Under the pieces are notes generated by a model. That model worked only from the letters and a program-made list of their open reading frames with translations. It was not told where the DNA came from and did not search any database. A program made the translations under genes and the position numbers. A stretch of DNA of 11,931 nucleotides from SKVR01 sp964410015 (GTDB lineage: Bacteria > Bacteroidota > Bacteroidia > Bacteroidales > UBA7960): NCBI GenBank assembly GCA_964410015.1, contig CAYPFV010000103.1:1-11931 (forward strand), written 5' to 3'. How positions within the stretch are numbered: the first letter of the stretch is position 1; the number at the start of each line of letters is the position of its first letter. Of the stretch, positions 1 to 7,626 are shown piece by piece.

Positions 1-94
1 GGTATCCACAACAATATGTTATATATCCAATCATGATCAATGTTCTTACATTTGTTATAACTATAATAAAACAGCAATGATGGCAATTGTAACC

Positions 95-148
95 AGATGA
101 ACCGAGCCATGACAAAGTTTTGACACACACGAGGATGATTATTAGGGT
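95..148 (+). repeat. interspersed repeat family R2, partial copy
   Basis: This ~54-bp stretch matches the reverse complement of 8664-8713 at most positions. Shared blocks in order are AGATGAACCG, GCCA, GACAA, GACACACACGAG and ATGATTA. The same region of the family also appears at about 11756-11800. The copy seems to continue loosely to about position 270 with an interruption. The function is unknown. The pattern of three diverged copies in intergenic DNA suggests an old mobile or structural repeat. Confidence 0.6.
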
Positions 149-191
149 AATGACAAAGCGCGTAAAGCTGACATCAGGGTAGAAATCTTCT

Positions 192-233
192 CCCTTTCAA
201 CGCCCTTTCAACGCCCTTTCAACTCCCTTTCAG
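192..233. repeat. 11-bp tandem repeat, about 3.8 units
   Basis: The unit is CCCTTTCAACG. Units start at 192, 203 and 214 (last base T in the third), followed by a partial unit at 225-233. The period is close to one helical turn, so any protein binding the unit would sit on one face of the DNA. It could equally be a simple slippage product inside the non-coding left edge, and there is no direct evidence for function. Confidence 0.85.
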
Positions 234-542
234 GTTTGGGTTAAACCAGCTCCCTTATTTTTTAATGTATGTCAGACTTCGATCATGTTGGGAGATCATA
301 CGTCGATGGTTAGATTCTGCTATCATGCCGGTACTATGCGGCTATGGGGTTAAAGGTGACATAAGATTCCGGAAAAAGAACTCTGATGAGAATTTACCAG
401 GAGCAAAAGTGGAAATTTTTCTCTCTTTCGTGTATTTATCTCTTTATACCCTACTTTTGAGACCAGTGAAATGTTGAATTTTGAAGAAAAAACCTATATT
501 CGCCTCAGAATAAATTGAGATTTGTTTTTCAGATAAAAATCA

Positions 543-676
543 ATGAGTTTACTCCGAAAACAAGTTTTCGGGAAATTCGCGAAAATTCTATGTTTTTAAT
601 TGCTTGAATATCAGATATTAAAATTCGTGTCTATTGGTGTAATTTGTGGATAATAAACTTTTCGGAGTGGACTCAT
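543..676 (+). repeat. 134-bp element R1 with terminal inverted repeats, copy 1
   Basis: The left end reads ATGAGTTTACTCCGAAAA. The right end is its near-perfect reverse complement, TTTTCGGAGTGGACTCAT, with two mismatches over 18 bases. Reverse-complemented copy 2 (11568-11701) is also exactly 134 bp and shares most of the last 38 bases (639-676 here, about 33 of 38 identical). The left terminus is followed by a perfect palindrome, CCGAAAAC-AA-GTTTTCGG (554-571), also present in copy 3. No coding capacity is evident. The size and structure resemble a MITE or other non-autonomous palindromic element. The right end stops 17 bp before the start codon of the isomerase gene. Confidence 0.75.
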
Positions 677-693
677 CAATTAAACTTAAAAAT

Positions 694-1377
694 ATGAAGA
701 GAAGCGAGATTAACGAGATTATGCTCGATGCAAAAAAATTCATGGATGACAAACAATTTTTCCTTCCACCATGGGCTTTCTGGAAAGTAGAAGACTGGCA
801 AAGAAACCATCAGAAAGCAGCAGAAGTAATTGAAAATATGCTGGGATGGGATATCACCGATTTCGGGTCAGGCGATTTTTACAAACGGGGACTTTTCCTG
901 TTTACGCTGCGCAATGGCAAGTACAATGTAGATAAAAAGCCTTATGCTGAAAAGATCATGATCGTGGAAGAAAATCAGGAAACGCCCATGCATTATCACT
1001 GGTCAAAAATGGAGGACATCATCAACCGCGGAGGTGGAAACCTGGTAGTGGAGCTTTACAATGCCACCAAAGACGATAAACTGGATACCACACCTGTAAC
1101 TGTAAAGGTAGATGGCGTTGTTCATCAGGTGGAGGCAGGCGGCAGCATCATCCTTACCCCTGGTGAAAGCATCAGTCTGGAGCAAGGCGTTTATCACCGC
1201 TTTTATGGCGAAACCCATAAAGGGAAAGTGCTGGTGGGAGAGGTGAGTGCCGTAAACGACGACAACAAGGATAACTGTTTTCTGGAAGAGGTGGGGCGCT
1301 TTCCGGAAACCGTGGAGGATGAAGAACCGTTGCACCTGTTGGCCTCTGACTACCATAAGTTTATTCAGCGGGACTGA
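694..1377 (+). CDS. D-lyxose isomerase (cupin-fold sugar isomerase)
   Basis: Predicted cytoplasmic aldose-ketose isomerase of the D-lyxose isomerase family (Pfam Lyx_isomer), interconverting D-lyxose and D-xylulose and, in characterised members, D-mannose and D-fructose. Length from this start is 227 residues, matching the E. coli O157 enzyme as I remember it. The metal site of the cupin barrel is visible: H100 and H102 in MHYHW, E107 in KMED, and H168 in GVYHRF. The spacing equals the H103/H105/E110/H171 set I recall for the E. coli enzyme. I chose the ATG at 694. A GTG 48 bases upstream keeps frame, but those codons lie largely within the R1 repeat and give a non-family N-terminus. There is no clear Shine-Dalgarno sequence. 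The sugar kinase gene follows after 184 bp on the same strand. The natural substrate (lyxose, mannose or other) cannot be decided from sequence. Confidence 0.88.
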   Translation: MKRSEINEIMLDAKKFMDDKQFFLPPWAFWKVEDWQRNHQKAAEVIENMLGWDITDFGSGDFYKRGLFLFTLRNGKYNVDKKPYAEKIMIVEENQETPMHYHWSKMEDIINRGGGNLVVELYNATKDDKLDTTPVTVKVDGVVHQVEAGGSIILTPGESISLEQGVYHRFYGETHKGKVLVGEVSAVNDDNKDNCFLEEVGRFPETVEDEEPLHLLASDYHKFIQRD

Positions 1378-1561
1378 ATCTGTGCCTGGAGAATGCCGGG
1401 TGTATCAATAAAGGAAACCCTTTAGGGAAAAGGAAACCGGGATTGCCCTGAACTGAAAATACAAACTCCTTTGCTGTCTGCATTACCATGAATCAGTGTC
1501 ATCAAGGTTTTGCAAAACACATAAAAATCAGAAAAAAAGGTATTAAAGCAAATAAAAACAC

Positions 1562-2764
1562 ATGAAGAAGAACTTTGTGATTTCCGGAACTGGTTGTGCA
1601 TTGGTTGATTATTTGTACCAACCGGTAGATTTTGACAGCAATGATTTTGAACTTTACCTTTCTCATTCGCCGGGCGACGGCGGTTTGTCGCCGGGTAAAC
1701 TTGTATTTACCGAAGAGTTGGAAAAATTTGCCGGGCAGCCTTATTCCCTGATACGTGACCGCATTACAAAAGGTAAGCCCCCGGTAGGAGTTAATACCGG
1801 AGGTCCTTCCATTGTCTCTCTTATCCATGCGGCGCAAATGCTTCACAACAAACCTGCCCAGGTATATTTTTCCGGTGCCCGCGGCAACGATGCTGCTGCA
1901 AAGGTGATAGAGGAGAAAATACAAAAAACTCCCCTGAAGACCGCTAATTATAAGATCAGTGAAAAATTCACACCTTTTACCGATGTCCTTGCCGATCCGG
2001 GATTTGACCAAGGTCATGGCGAAAGGGCTTTTATCAATAACATTGGTGCGGCCTGGGATTTTTATCCGGAAGACCTGCCAGATTCATTTTTTGAGAGTGA
2101 CATGGTCGTTTTTGGAGGCACGGCGCTTGTTCCCAATATCCACCAAAATATTGACAGTCTGCTGCAAAAAGCAAAGAGCAAGGGTATTATCACGGTAGTG
2201 AATACGGTTTATGATTTTATCAATGAAAAAAATGATCCTTCCAAACCCTGGCCAATGGGTCAGAAAGCAAATGCCTATCCCCGGATTGATCTTTTGATCA
2301 CCGACAGGGAGGAAGCGCTGCGCCACAGTGGTTGCACTACCGCACAGGAGGCACTGGAATGGTTTGCCAGCCAAGGTGCAGGTGCCGCCATCATTACCCA
2401 GGGACCCGAAGAGGTATTGTTCTACGCCAATAGCGATCTGTTTGAGAAACAAACTTTTACGGCACTGCCTGTTTCAGCACGCGCCAAAACGGAGGTGAAA
2501 CAGCAGGCAGAAAACCCCGTGGGGGATACCACAGGATGTGGAGATAATTTTACAGGGGGAGTGATTGCTTCCCTGGCAGATCAGATCATCACAGAACCCT
2601 CCTGCGGAAAGTTTAACCTGGAAAAAGCGGTAGCGCTGGGCGTTGCTTCGGGTGGCTTTGCCTGCTTTTTCCATGGAGGCACGCTGCTGGAAGACTATCC
2701 GGGGCAAAAAGCAGAAAAATTAGATGCGTATCACAAAGATTATTTGCAACAGATCAGCCTCTGA
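1562..2764 (+). CDS. PfkB-family (ribokinase-like) sugar kinase
   Basis: Predicted cytoplasmic ATP-dependent kinase of the PfkB/ribokinase superfamily, 400 residues, longer than the usual ~300. The N-terminal strand ISGTGCALVDYL (7-18) and the substrate-side GVNTGGPSI (76-84) and GARGND (105-110) motifs are present. The C-terminal PfkB signature DTTGCGDNFTGG (322-333) carries the catalytic base D328 and the anion hole. It has Cys where Ala is commoner. Extra length lies around 215-240 and 290-320. The 184-bp gap after the D-lyxose isomerase shows no convincing promoter, so co-transcription is plausible. Together they suggest isomerisation to a ketose (xylulose or fructose) followed by phosphorylation into the pentose-phosphate or glycolytic pool. 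The substrate is inference: known xylulokinases are mostly FGGY-family, and a fructokinase-like or nucleoside-kinase-like role is possible. The ATG start gives a normal N-terminus. Confidence 0.85.
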   Translation: MKKNFVISGTGCALVDYLYQPVDFDSNDFELYLSHSPGDGGLSPGKLVFTEELEKFAGQPYSLIRDRITKGKPPVGVNTGGPSIVSLIHAAQMLHNKPAQVYFSGARGNDAAAKVIEEKIQKTPLKTANYKISEKFTPFTDVLADPGFDQGHGERAFINNIGAAWDFYPEDLPDSFFESDMVVFGGTALVPNIHQNIDSLLQKAKSKGIITVVNTVYDFINEKNDPSKPWPMGQKANAYPRIDLLITDREEALRHSGCTTAQEALEWFASQGAGAAIITQGPEEVLFYANSDLFEKQTFTALPVSARAKTEVKQQAENPVGDTTGCGDNFTGGVIASLADQIITEPSCGKFNLEKAVALGVASGGFACFFHGGTLLEDYPGQKAEKLDAYHKDYLQQISL

Positions 2765-2768
2765 AAGA

Positions 2769-2784
2769 TTTTTTCGAAAAAAAT
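2769..2784. terminator. possible bidirectional terminator palindrome after the sugar kinase
   Basis: Six T, CG, then a run of A form an A/T-only palindrome 4 bp past the kinase stop. Without a GC-rich stem it is at best a weak intrinsic terminator. It might serve read-through from both sides, since the ancestral neighbour seems to have been a convergent nth gene. A degraded equivalent sits at about 8939-8955 downstream of the intact nth. Confidence 0.25.
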
Positions 2785-2799
2785 TCCCTTAAAAAGTAA

Positions 2800-2877
2800 T
2801 CAACCAGACTGTCTCTCTTTTGCTTTGGGTTTGCCAGGTTTTGTAAATCTACCGGAATAAAAATCCATACTGATGTC
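2800..2877 (-). pseudogene. remnant of the 3' end of an nth (endonuclease III) gene
   Basis: Read on the minus strand, the last 20 codons before TGA (stop at 2800-2802) give an FY-initial peptide ending TKPGKPKAKERQSG, against TKPRNPTAKEKQSG at the end of the intact nth (stop at 8971). About 13 of 20 residues agree without a gap. At DNA level, 2801-2844 matches 8972-9015 at about 39 of 44 positions. Upstream of these codons a one-base length difference and an in-frame TAA break the frame, and the iron-sulfur cysteines are missing, so this cannot be functional. Similarity also continues ~30 bp downstream of the stop (2768-2799 against about 8939-8970), so the duplicated block includes 3' flanking DNA. 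It lies 36 bp past the sugar kinase stop. Confidence 0.75.
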
Positions 2878-3060
2878 TTACTGCCAGACCCGAGAATGAA
2901 GTGAGACAGACCTTTCTTTTGTGCCGTAAATCATTGTATATTCACCGATTGAAAAATAAACCGCCAGATTCGGGATTGATCATAAAATTGTGTATACTTA
3001 AAACCACTGCCTGAAATGGGATAAAGAAACACAGGGATGCCTTGCGGTTACAGGAGTTTA

Positions 3061-4197
3061 TCAGTTATGAACAAAGGGTTGTGGGTTGAGTACCTTTTCG
3101 GGTAATGTGATCAAAAAGTTGGTTCCTTTTCCCTCAGTACTATCAACAGTTATGTTACCACCCATTTTGCTTATAAATTCCTGGCACAGAATTAAACCAA
3201 GGCCAGTTCCCCGCTCCCCGGCAGTTCCTGGATTTGAAGCCAGGTTGCTATCAATTTTAAAAAGCTTATTGATAATATTGGAGGACATTCCTACACCATT
3301 ATCCTTCACTTCAATAAATGTTTGTTGATCTTGTTTCCAGCTTGTCAGGGTTACTTCCCCTCCTTCGGGTGTATATTTTATTGCATTGCTAACCAAATTT
3401 CTGATAATGGTATCCAGAAGATTTTGATCGGTAAACATTACCAATTCACTATCGATTTTACTGGTTAGCGTTATTTTTTTTTGCAGGGCAGAAGGTTTTA
3501 ATACATGAAAAATTTTGTCAATAAAAGCATCCAGGAATAGTTCCCGTGGATTGTATTTTATATGTCCTGTTTGTGATTGCGACCATTTAAGAAGGTTTTC
3601 CAGCAATCTGAATGTTCCATCAAGCGCCACTTCCATTTGAGATGACAGCTCGTTCAACCTTTGGTTTTCCAGGTTTCTTAATTCTTTTTTGATCATTTTT
3701 TGAAGGGTGAACAAAACTGAAAATGGGTTTTTCAGGTCATGTGAAATGATTGAAAAAAACTTATCTTTGGTAGCATTGAGTAAATGGAGGTTTTGGGCGG
3801 TTTCTTTCAACTCATCGGTTTTTTGCTTAAGGTTAAGATGGGTAGTTACCCTACTTATTAATTCTTTAGAGTAAAAAGGTTTTGTTATATAATCAGCTCC
3901 TCCTGATTTAAATCCTTCAACAATGTCTTCCTGATCATTTTTAGCGGTAAGAAATATTAATGGAATATTCATGGTTTCGGGGTTTCTTTTTATTAATTTA
4001 CATGTTTCAAATCCGTTTAGTTCAGGCATCTTTATGTCCATTAATATCAGATTAACTTCCTTGTTGGCCTTTAGCACATCAATGGCCTGCAATCCATTAA
4101 AGGCAAAAGAGACTATGAATCCTGCATCACGAAGGATACTGCCCAGTACCTTAATGTTTTCCTTATTATCATCAACAATCAGAATATTATCATTCAT
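3061..4197 (-). CDS. response regulator-histidine kinase fusion (REC-HisKA-HATPase), cytoplasmic
   Basis: This 378-residue soluble protein has a receiver domain at the N-terminus (about 3-120). The acidic pair is D9/D10, the phospho-acceptor is D54 in LMDIKMP, with T84 and K106 in TKPF. A short helical linker (122-147) leads to a HisKA domain with H153 in the H-box SHDLKNP. The HATPase domain has an N-box with N267 and N271, a G1 box DNGVGM (299-304) and a G2 box GERGTGLGL (327-335). There is no membrane segment, signal peptide or DNA-binding output. The order suggests a kinase controlled by phosphorylation of its own receiver, so it could sit downstream of the hybrid kinase, whose stop is 5 bp before this ATG. 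Near-abutting genes imply one transcript and possibly coupled translation. A run of nine A in the coding strand (3474-3482) is a potential slippage site. The target is unknown. Confidence 0.9.
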   Translation of the reverse strand: MNDNILIVDDNKENIKVLGSILRDAGFIVSFAFNGLQAIDVLKANKEVNLILMDIKMPELNGFETCKLIKRNPETMNIPLIFLTAKNDQEDIVEGFKSGGADYITKPFYSKELISRVTTHLNLKQKTDELKETAQNLHLLNATKDKFFSIISHDLKNPFSVLFTLQKMIKKELRNLENQRLNELSSQMEVALDGTFRLLENLLKWSQSQTGHIKYNPRELFLDAFIDKIFHVLKPSALQKKITLTSKIDSELVMFTDQNLLDTIIRNLVSNAIKYTPEGGEVTLTSWKQDQQTFIEVKDNGVGMSSNIINKLFKIDSNLASNPGTAGERGTGLGLILCQEFISKMGGNITVDSTEGKGTNFLITLPEKVLNPQPFVHN

Positions 4198-4202
4198 AAA
4201 GT

Positions 4203-7200
4203 TTAATTTTTTGAAATTTCAGCCATTGCTTTGATATTAGTAATCAATTGTGGAAAATCGTTAAGTTGCTCTAAGAGTGATTCTGTATCAAAGGTATTGG
4301 CATGGTTTATCAGGTTATTACTGTATTTGGCCAGCATGTTCATTCCAAATCGTTCACTCAAATCATTCAGATCGTTAGCGAATTGTTGTATCAGGCTGAT
4401 ATTGTTTTTTAACAGGAGATCATGATAGATTGGCGAAAAATCTTTTTCCAGAAGGTCAATAAGCATTTTTAATTCGTTTATATCTAAGGTTTTTTCCTGA
4501 ATGCTTTTGAATTGGTTTAATTTTTCTTTTAGTTCGAGAGGTTGGGAATATTTTCGTTTTAAAAAGTTGCTTAAGGAGCTTATAATATCTTTGATATTTA
4601 TGGGTTTATGCAGTGCAAGATCAAATAATGAAACATCCAGAAGCGATTCTTTGATGCTCGTTGAGAAAGCAGAAATAGCAATGACAGGAGTTTTGATGAA
4701 CTGCTCATCTTGCCTTAAAAGACGTGTTGCTTCAATACCATCGAGAACGGGCATTCTAATATCCATAAAGATAATATCAGGATGATACTTTTGAGCCATT
4801 TCTACGGCTTGCTGGCCATTCTCAGCTTCCACAAGCTTTAGCTTCTGATTAATCTCCAGTATATCTTTTAAAAGAATTCTGTTCTCAAGATTGTCATCGG
4901 CTATCAAGATAGTAGCAGGTTCAAAATCCTCAATACTTTTACGGATAGATGTAGTTGCTATGTTTTCGGATGGTTCTTTGCCTATGAGAACATTGGAAAG
5001 TTCTATAGTGAAAGTTGTTCCTGTATCTTTTTTACTTTCTGCTTTAATATTTCCGCCAAGACTATCTATAATTTGTTTACATATTGATAATCCCAGGCCT
5101 GTGCCTTGATAGATTTCTTCCTTTTGATCAATGGGTTGAAAGAAGGGTTTGAATATGTTCTTTATGTCCTCCTCTGCAATACCAATACCGGTATCTTTAA
5201 TCACAATGATAAGGTTAATGAAGTTTTGAGTTTTTGGCTGATAATCTACTGTAAAATCAACTTTTCCTGTATGCGTAAACTTTACTGCATTATCAAGCAA
5301 ATTGCTGATTACCTGATAAGTGCGTGTGTAATCCAAATGCAGGTAAGAGGGTAGTTCCGGATTTATAGTCAATGAAAAGCCAATGTTTTTTTTATGGCAT
5401 TTAGAAAGGTATAAATAATAAAGGTCGTGAATGAAGTCGTGAATGCTTATTGATTTTTTTTTAATATTCATCTTACCAGCTTCAATCTTTGAAAGATCAA
5501 GTATATCATTGATTATGCCAAGTAGTGCTTTTCCACTGTTGCAAATTGATCGTAGTTGTGATTGCTGTTTTTTATCCTTGATATTATAATATAAAATTTC
5601 TGAAAATCCGATAATTGCATTTAAAGGAGTTCGTATTTCGTGGCTTATGTTTGAAAGGAAACCAGATTTGGCTTTGTTGGCTGCCTCGGCAAGTTCTTTT
5701 GTCCTTTTTAATTCTTCTTCCTGGTTAATTCTTTTTTTGATGTTTACGATCATTTGGGAGAATATTTCCAATAAAGTAATTTCTTTTTGGTTGTAGTCAT
5801 GATGATTTTTTACCGAATCAAATCCAATGAATCCAATACACGAATCACCATCCATCATGGGCAGTGCCAAAAGACTTTTAATGGATTGGGGTTGAAGAAT
5901 TTCTTTTACACCATCACCATCGGGTAGGGAGTTTACATCGGGTATTATCATTATTTCTCCTTTTTTGTGGGTATTAACCCAATATGTTATGTCATTCAGT
6001 GGCACGTTTTGAAGATAATCTATTTGGGGTTCGATACCTTCAGAGCACCATTCGTAAGTGTTGCTACAATCATTATTATCCCAGTTGTAATCGAAAATAT
6101 AGGCACGGTCCAATCCCACAAAGTTTCCTATTTCAGCTAAAGCTTGATTGATTGATTCATCTGCTTTTTCAAGTGGTAAATTAATATACCGGGTTGAAAT
6201 TTTCATCAGAATGCTTTGCATGTCTGATAAATACTGGATTCGCTTCTCGTGGCTTACCTTGATAAACGTGTCAGCAATAATATTTGACAATAATTGCAAA
6301 AAATTTAGTTGGTGCGGTTGCCATTCGTACTTAACATCCATATAATCAAATCCAAAAAATCCGATCCTGGTTTTTTGATTTGAAACAGGCAGAATAGCCA
6401 ATGAACGGATTTTTTGGCTTTTAAATTCTTCTTTCTCTGGTTGGGCCTCTTGAGGTAAAAGATTTACATCACTTATAATTATTTGCTTTTGATCATCCAG
6501 TTGATTTTTAAACCAGGGAAATTTATTTAATGATATATTTTGGAGCCTGTCTTTCTGGGATGAATTATGATCAAGACACCATTCATAGGCATTGCTAATG
6601 CTATTCATATCAGAAGAATAAAGAAAAAGATAACTGCGGTCTGCATGAAACAAAATTCCCAAACTTTTAAGCATCTGATTGATCTTGCAGTCAAAATTAT
6701 GCAGATTTACATTCACAAAATCTGAGGACAGATCAGCAAGTTTTTCCTGGTAGCGTATTTGCTCTTTAAGCGTTTTATCGAATTCAATTTTATCTGTAAT
6801 ATCTCTGCCGATTGCCTGGTATTGAGTAAGATGATTCTCTTCGTCAAATATTCCGGATATGGTCCATTCAATACTCTTCAAATCTTCTTTTTGGTTAAAA
6901 ACATCTACCTGTGTTGTATAGGATGGTGAAGTGTTTGTGACTTTTTTTATCCTTCGGATTATTCTTCCAATTTCCATAGATGGCAGAAGACTTGAATAAT
7001 AGGCTTTTGTCATTTCATTCCAGTCGAGTCCAAAAAAAGACAGGAGAGTATTATTGGCATAAGTTAACCTGAGATCATGGGAGAAACGACAAATCAATTC
7101 TTGTTGGTTTTGAATTATTGAGCTGAGAAAGCGTTCTTGTTCCTTTAATTGATTCTCCATTTCTATTTTGGAAGTAATATCCCTGGCTGATGCTAATATT

Positions 7201-7547
7201 TTACCCTTAACTGCTAATGATCGCCATTCGAGGTGAATGTATGTGTGGTTTTTGGTGCGGTAACGATTTACAAAATTTAGTATCTCTTTTTCATTTCTAA
7301 GATCCTTAACCGCCTCCCTGGTAGATTCAATATCTTCCGGATGGATGAACTTAAAAAAATTTTCCCCGATCAATTCATTGATTGAGTATCCCAGGGCTGT
7401 TTCCCATTGCTTGTTCAATTTTAGAAATTGTCCATTAAGATCGGCTATACAAAGTAGTTCAAGACTGGCGTTAAAGAAGTATTCTAATTCGTGCTTTTCT
7501 TTTTGGTCTGGCAATGATTGATTTTTATTTACTTTGTGTATAGTCAT
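4203..7547 (-). CDS. soluble PAS-PAS-GAF-GAF hybrid sensor histidine kinase with receiver domain
   Basis: 1114 residues, no membrane segment. Order: PAS (about 22-135, with GYSINELIGENFFKFIHPED), PAS (about 140-258), GAF (about 275-430), GAF (about 445-605), coiled coil (608-630), HisKA with H636 in SHEIRTP, HATPase (N-box around 749-756, G1 DTGIGIA 785-791, G2 GTGLGL 815-820), receiver (879-997; D884/D885, phospho-acceptor D929 in MDIRMP, S959, K981), then a ~115-residue helical tail with no histidine-phosphotransfer motif. The two GAF domains are clearly related: both carry a YEWC motif, an LQN-x-x-LN segment, a SDVN- or PDVN-like strand and GF-x-GFD. The protein probably senses a cytosolic ligand or redox state through PAS/GAF and passes phosphate from H636 to D929. 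It is the first gene of a two-gene operon. Its sequence is markedly more AT-rich than the flanking metabolic genes. The ATG start is 5 codons before the Lys/Asn-rich N-terminus and has no clear Shine-Dalgarno sequence. Confidence 0.92.
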   Translation of the reverse strand: MTIHKVNKNQSLPDQKEKHELEYFFNASLELLCIADLNGQFLKLNKQWETALGYSINELIGENFFKFIHPEDIESTREAVKDLRNEKEILNFVNRYRTKNHTYIHLEWRSLAVKGKILASARDITSKIEMENQLKEQERFLSSIIQNQQELICRFSHDLRLTYANNTLLSFFGLDWNEMTKAYYSSLLPSMEIGRIIRRIKKVTNTSPSYTTQVDVFNQKEDLKSIEWTISGIFDEENHLTQYQAIGRDITDKIEFDKTLKEQIRYQEKLADLSSDFVNVNLHNFDCKINQMLKSLGILFHADRSYLFLYSSDMNSISNAYEWCLDHNSSQKDRLQNISLNKFPWFKNQLDDQKQIIISDVNLLPQEAQPEKEEFKSQKIRSLAILPVSNQKTRIGFFGFDYMDVKYEWQPHQLNFLQLLSNIIADTFIKVSHEKRIQYLSDMQSILMKISTRYINLPLEKADESINQALAEIGNFVGLDRAYIFDYNWDNNDCSNTYEWCSEGIEPQIDYLQNVPLNDITYWVNTHKKGEIMIIPDVNSLPDGDGVKEILQPQSIKSLLALPMMDGDSCIGFIGFDSVKNHHDYNQKEITLLEIFSQMIVNIKKRINQEEELKRTKELAEAANKAKSGFLSNISHEIRTPLNAIIGFSEILYYNIKDKKQQSQLRSICNSGKALLGIINDILDLSKIEAGKMNIKKKSISIHDFIHDLYYLYLSKCHKKNIGFSLTINPELPSYLHLDYTRTYQVISNLLDNAVKFTHTGKVDFTVDYQPKTQNFINLIIVIKDTGIGIAEEDIKNIFKPFFQPIDQKEEIYQGTGLGLSICKQIIDSLGGNIKAESKKDTGTTFTIELSNVLIGKEPSENIATTSIRKSIEDFEPATILIADDNLENRILLKDILEINQKLKLVEAENGQQAVEMAQKYHPDIIFMDIRMPVLDGIEATRLLRQDEQFIKTPVIAISAFSTSIKESLLDVSLFDLALHKPINIKDIISSLSNFLKRKYSQPLELKEKLNQFKSIQEKTLDINELKMLIDLLEKDFSPIYHDLLLKNNISLIQQFANDLNDLSERFGMNMLAKYSNNLINHANTFDTESLLEQLNDFPQLITNIKAMAEISKN

Positions 7548-7592
7548 GACAAATTAGATTACTTTTTATATGAATTGCAGTATTTTAACAGT

Positions 7593-7626
7593 CAAAGTTA
7601 ATTTTTTTAATTCGATTTAGTGTAAA
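7593..7626 (-). promoter_or_regulatory. candidate Bacteroidota-type promoter for the sensor-kinase operon
   Basis: On the minus strand, TAACTTTG (7593-7600) matches the Bacteroidota -7 consensus TAnnTTTG exactly. TTTA (7623-7626) lies 22 bases upstream, close to the expected -33 TTTG box. Transcription would start near 7586 and give a leader of about 40 bases before the ATG at 7547. The match is short in AT-rich DNA, so it is suggestive only. Confidence 0.35.

Larger units (their letters stand above)
1..542. other. non-coding, repeat-bearing left edge
   Basis: No convincing gene was found in this stretch. It is AT-rich and holds a piece of an interspersed repeat (95-148) and an 11-bp tandem repeat (192-233), listed separately. 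A 70-codon open frame at 265-477 has no recognisable motif, no family resemblance I can name and no ribosome-binding site, so I treat it as chance. The segment around 231-270, with GGTTTGGG followed by AGCTCC, loosely resembles the inner part of the repeat at 11756-11876. The left repeat may therefore be a longer copy interrupted by the tandem repeat. Confidence 0.6.

Noticed and set aside
192..233. CRISPR-like array
   Set aside because: The units are 11 bp and directly contiguous with no spacers. A simple tandem repeat.
265..477. 70-codon plus-strand open frame
   Set aside because: No recognisable motif, no ribosome-binding context, mixed composition, and it lies in a repeat-bearing region. 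Probably chance.
646..693. GTG start extending the isomerase by 16 residues
   Set aside because: The extension is largely encoded by the R1 repeat terminus. The ATG at 694 gives the normal family length and metal-site spacing.
1378..1561. Intrinsic terminator between isomerase and kinase (CCCTTTAGGG)
   Set aside because: Very short stem and no following T-run. Not enough to separate the two genes into transcripts.
4203..4550. Histidine-phosphotransfer (Hpt) domain at the hybrid kinase C-terminus
   Set aside because: The tail is helical, but I see no Hpt-type H-x-x-K-G motif around any histidine, so a functional Hpt is not supported.
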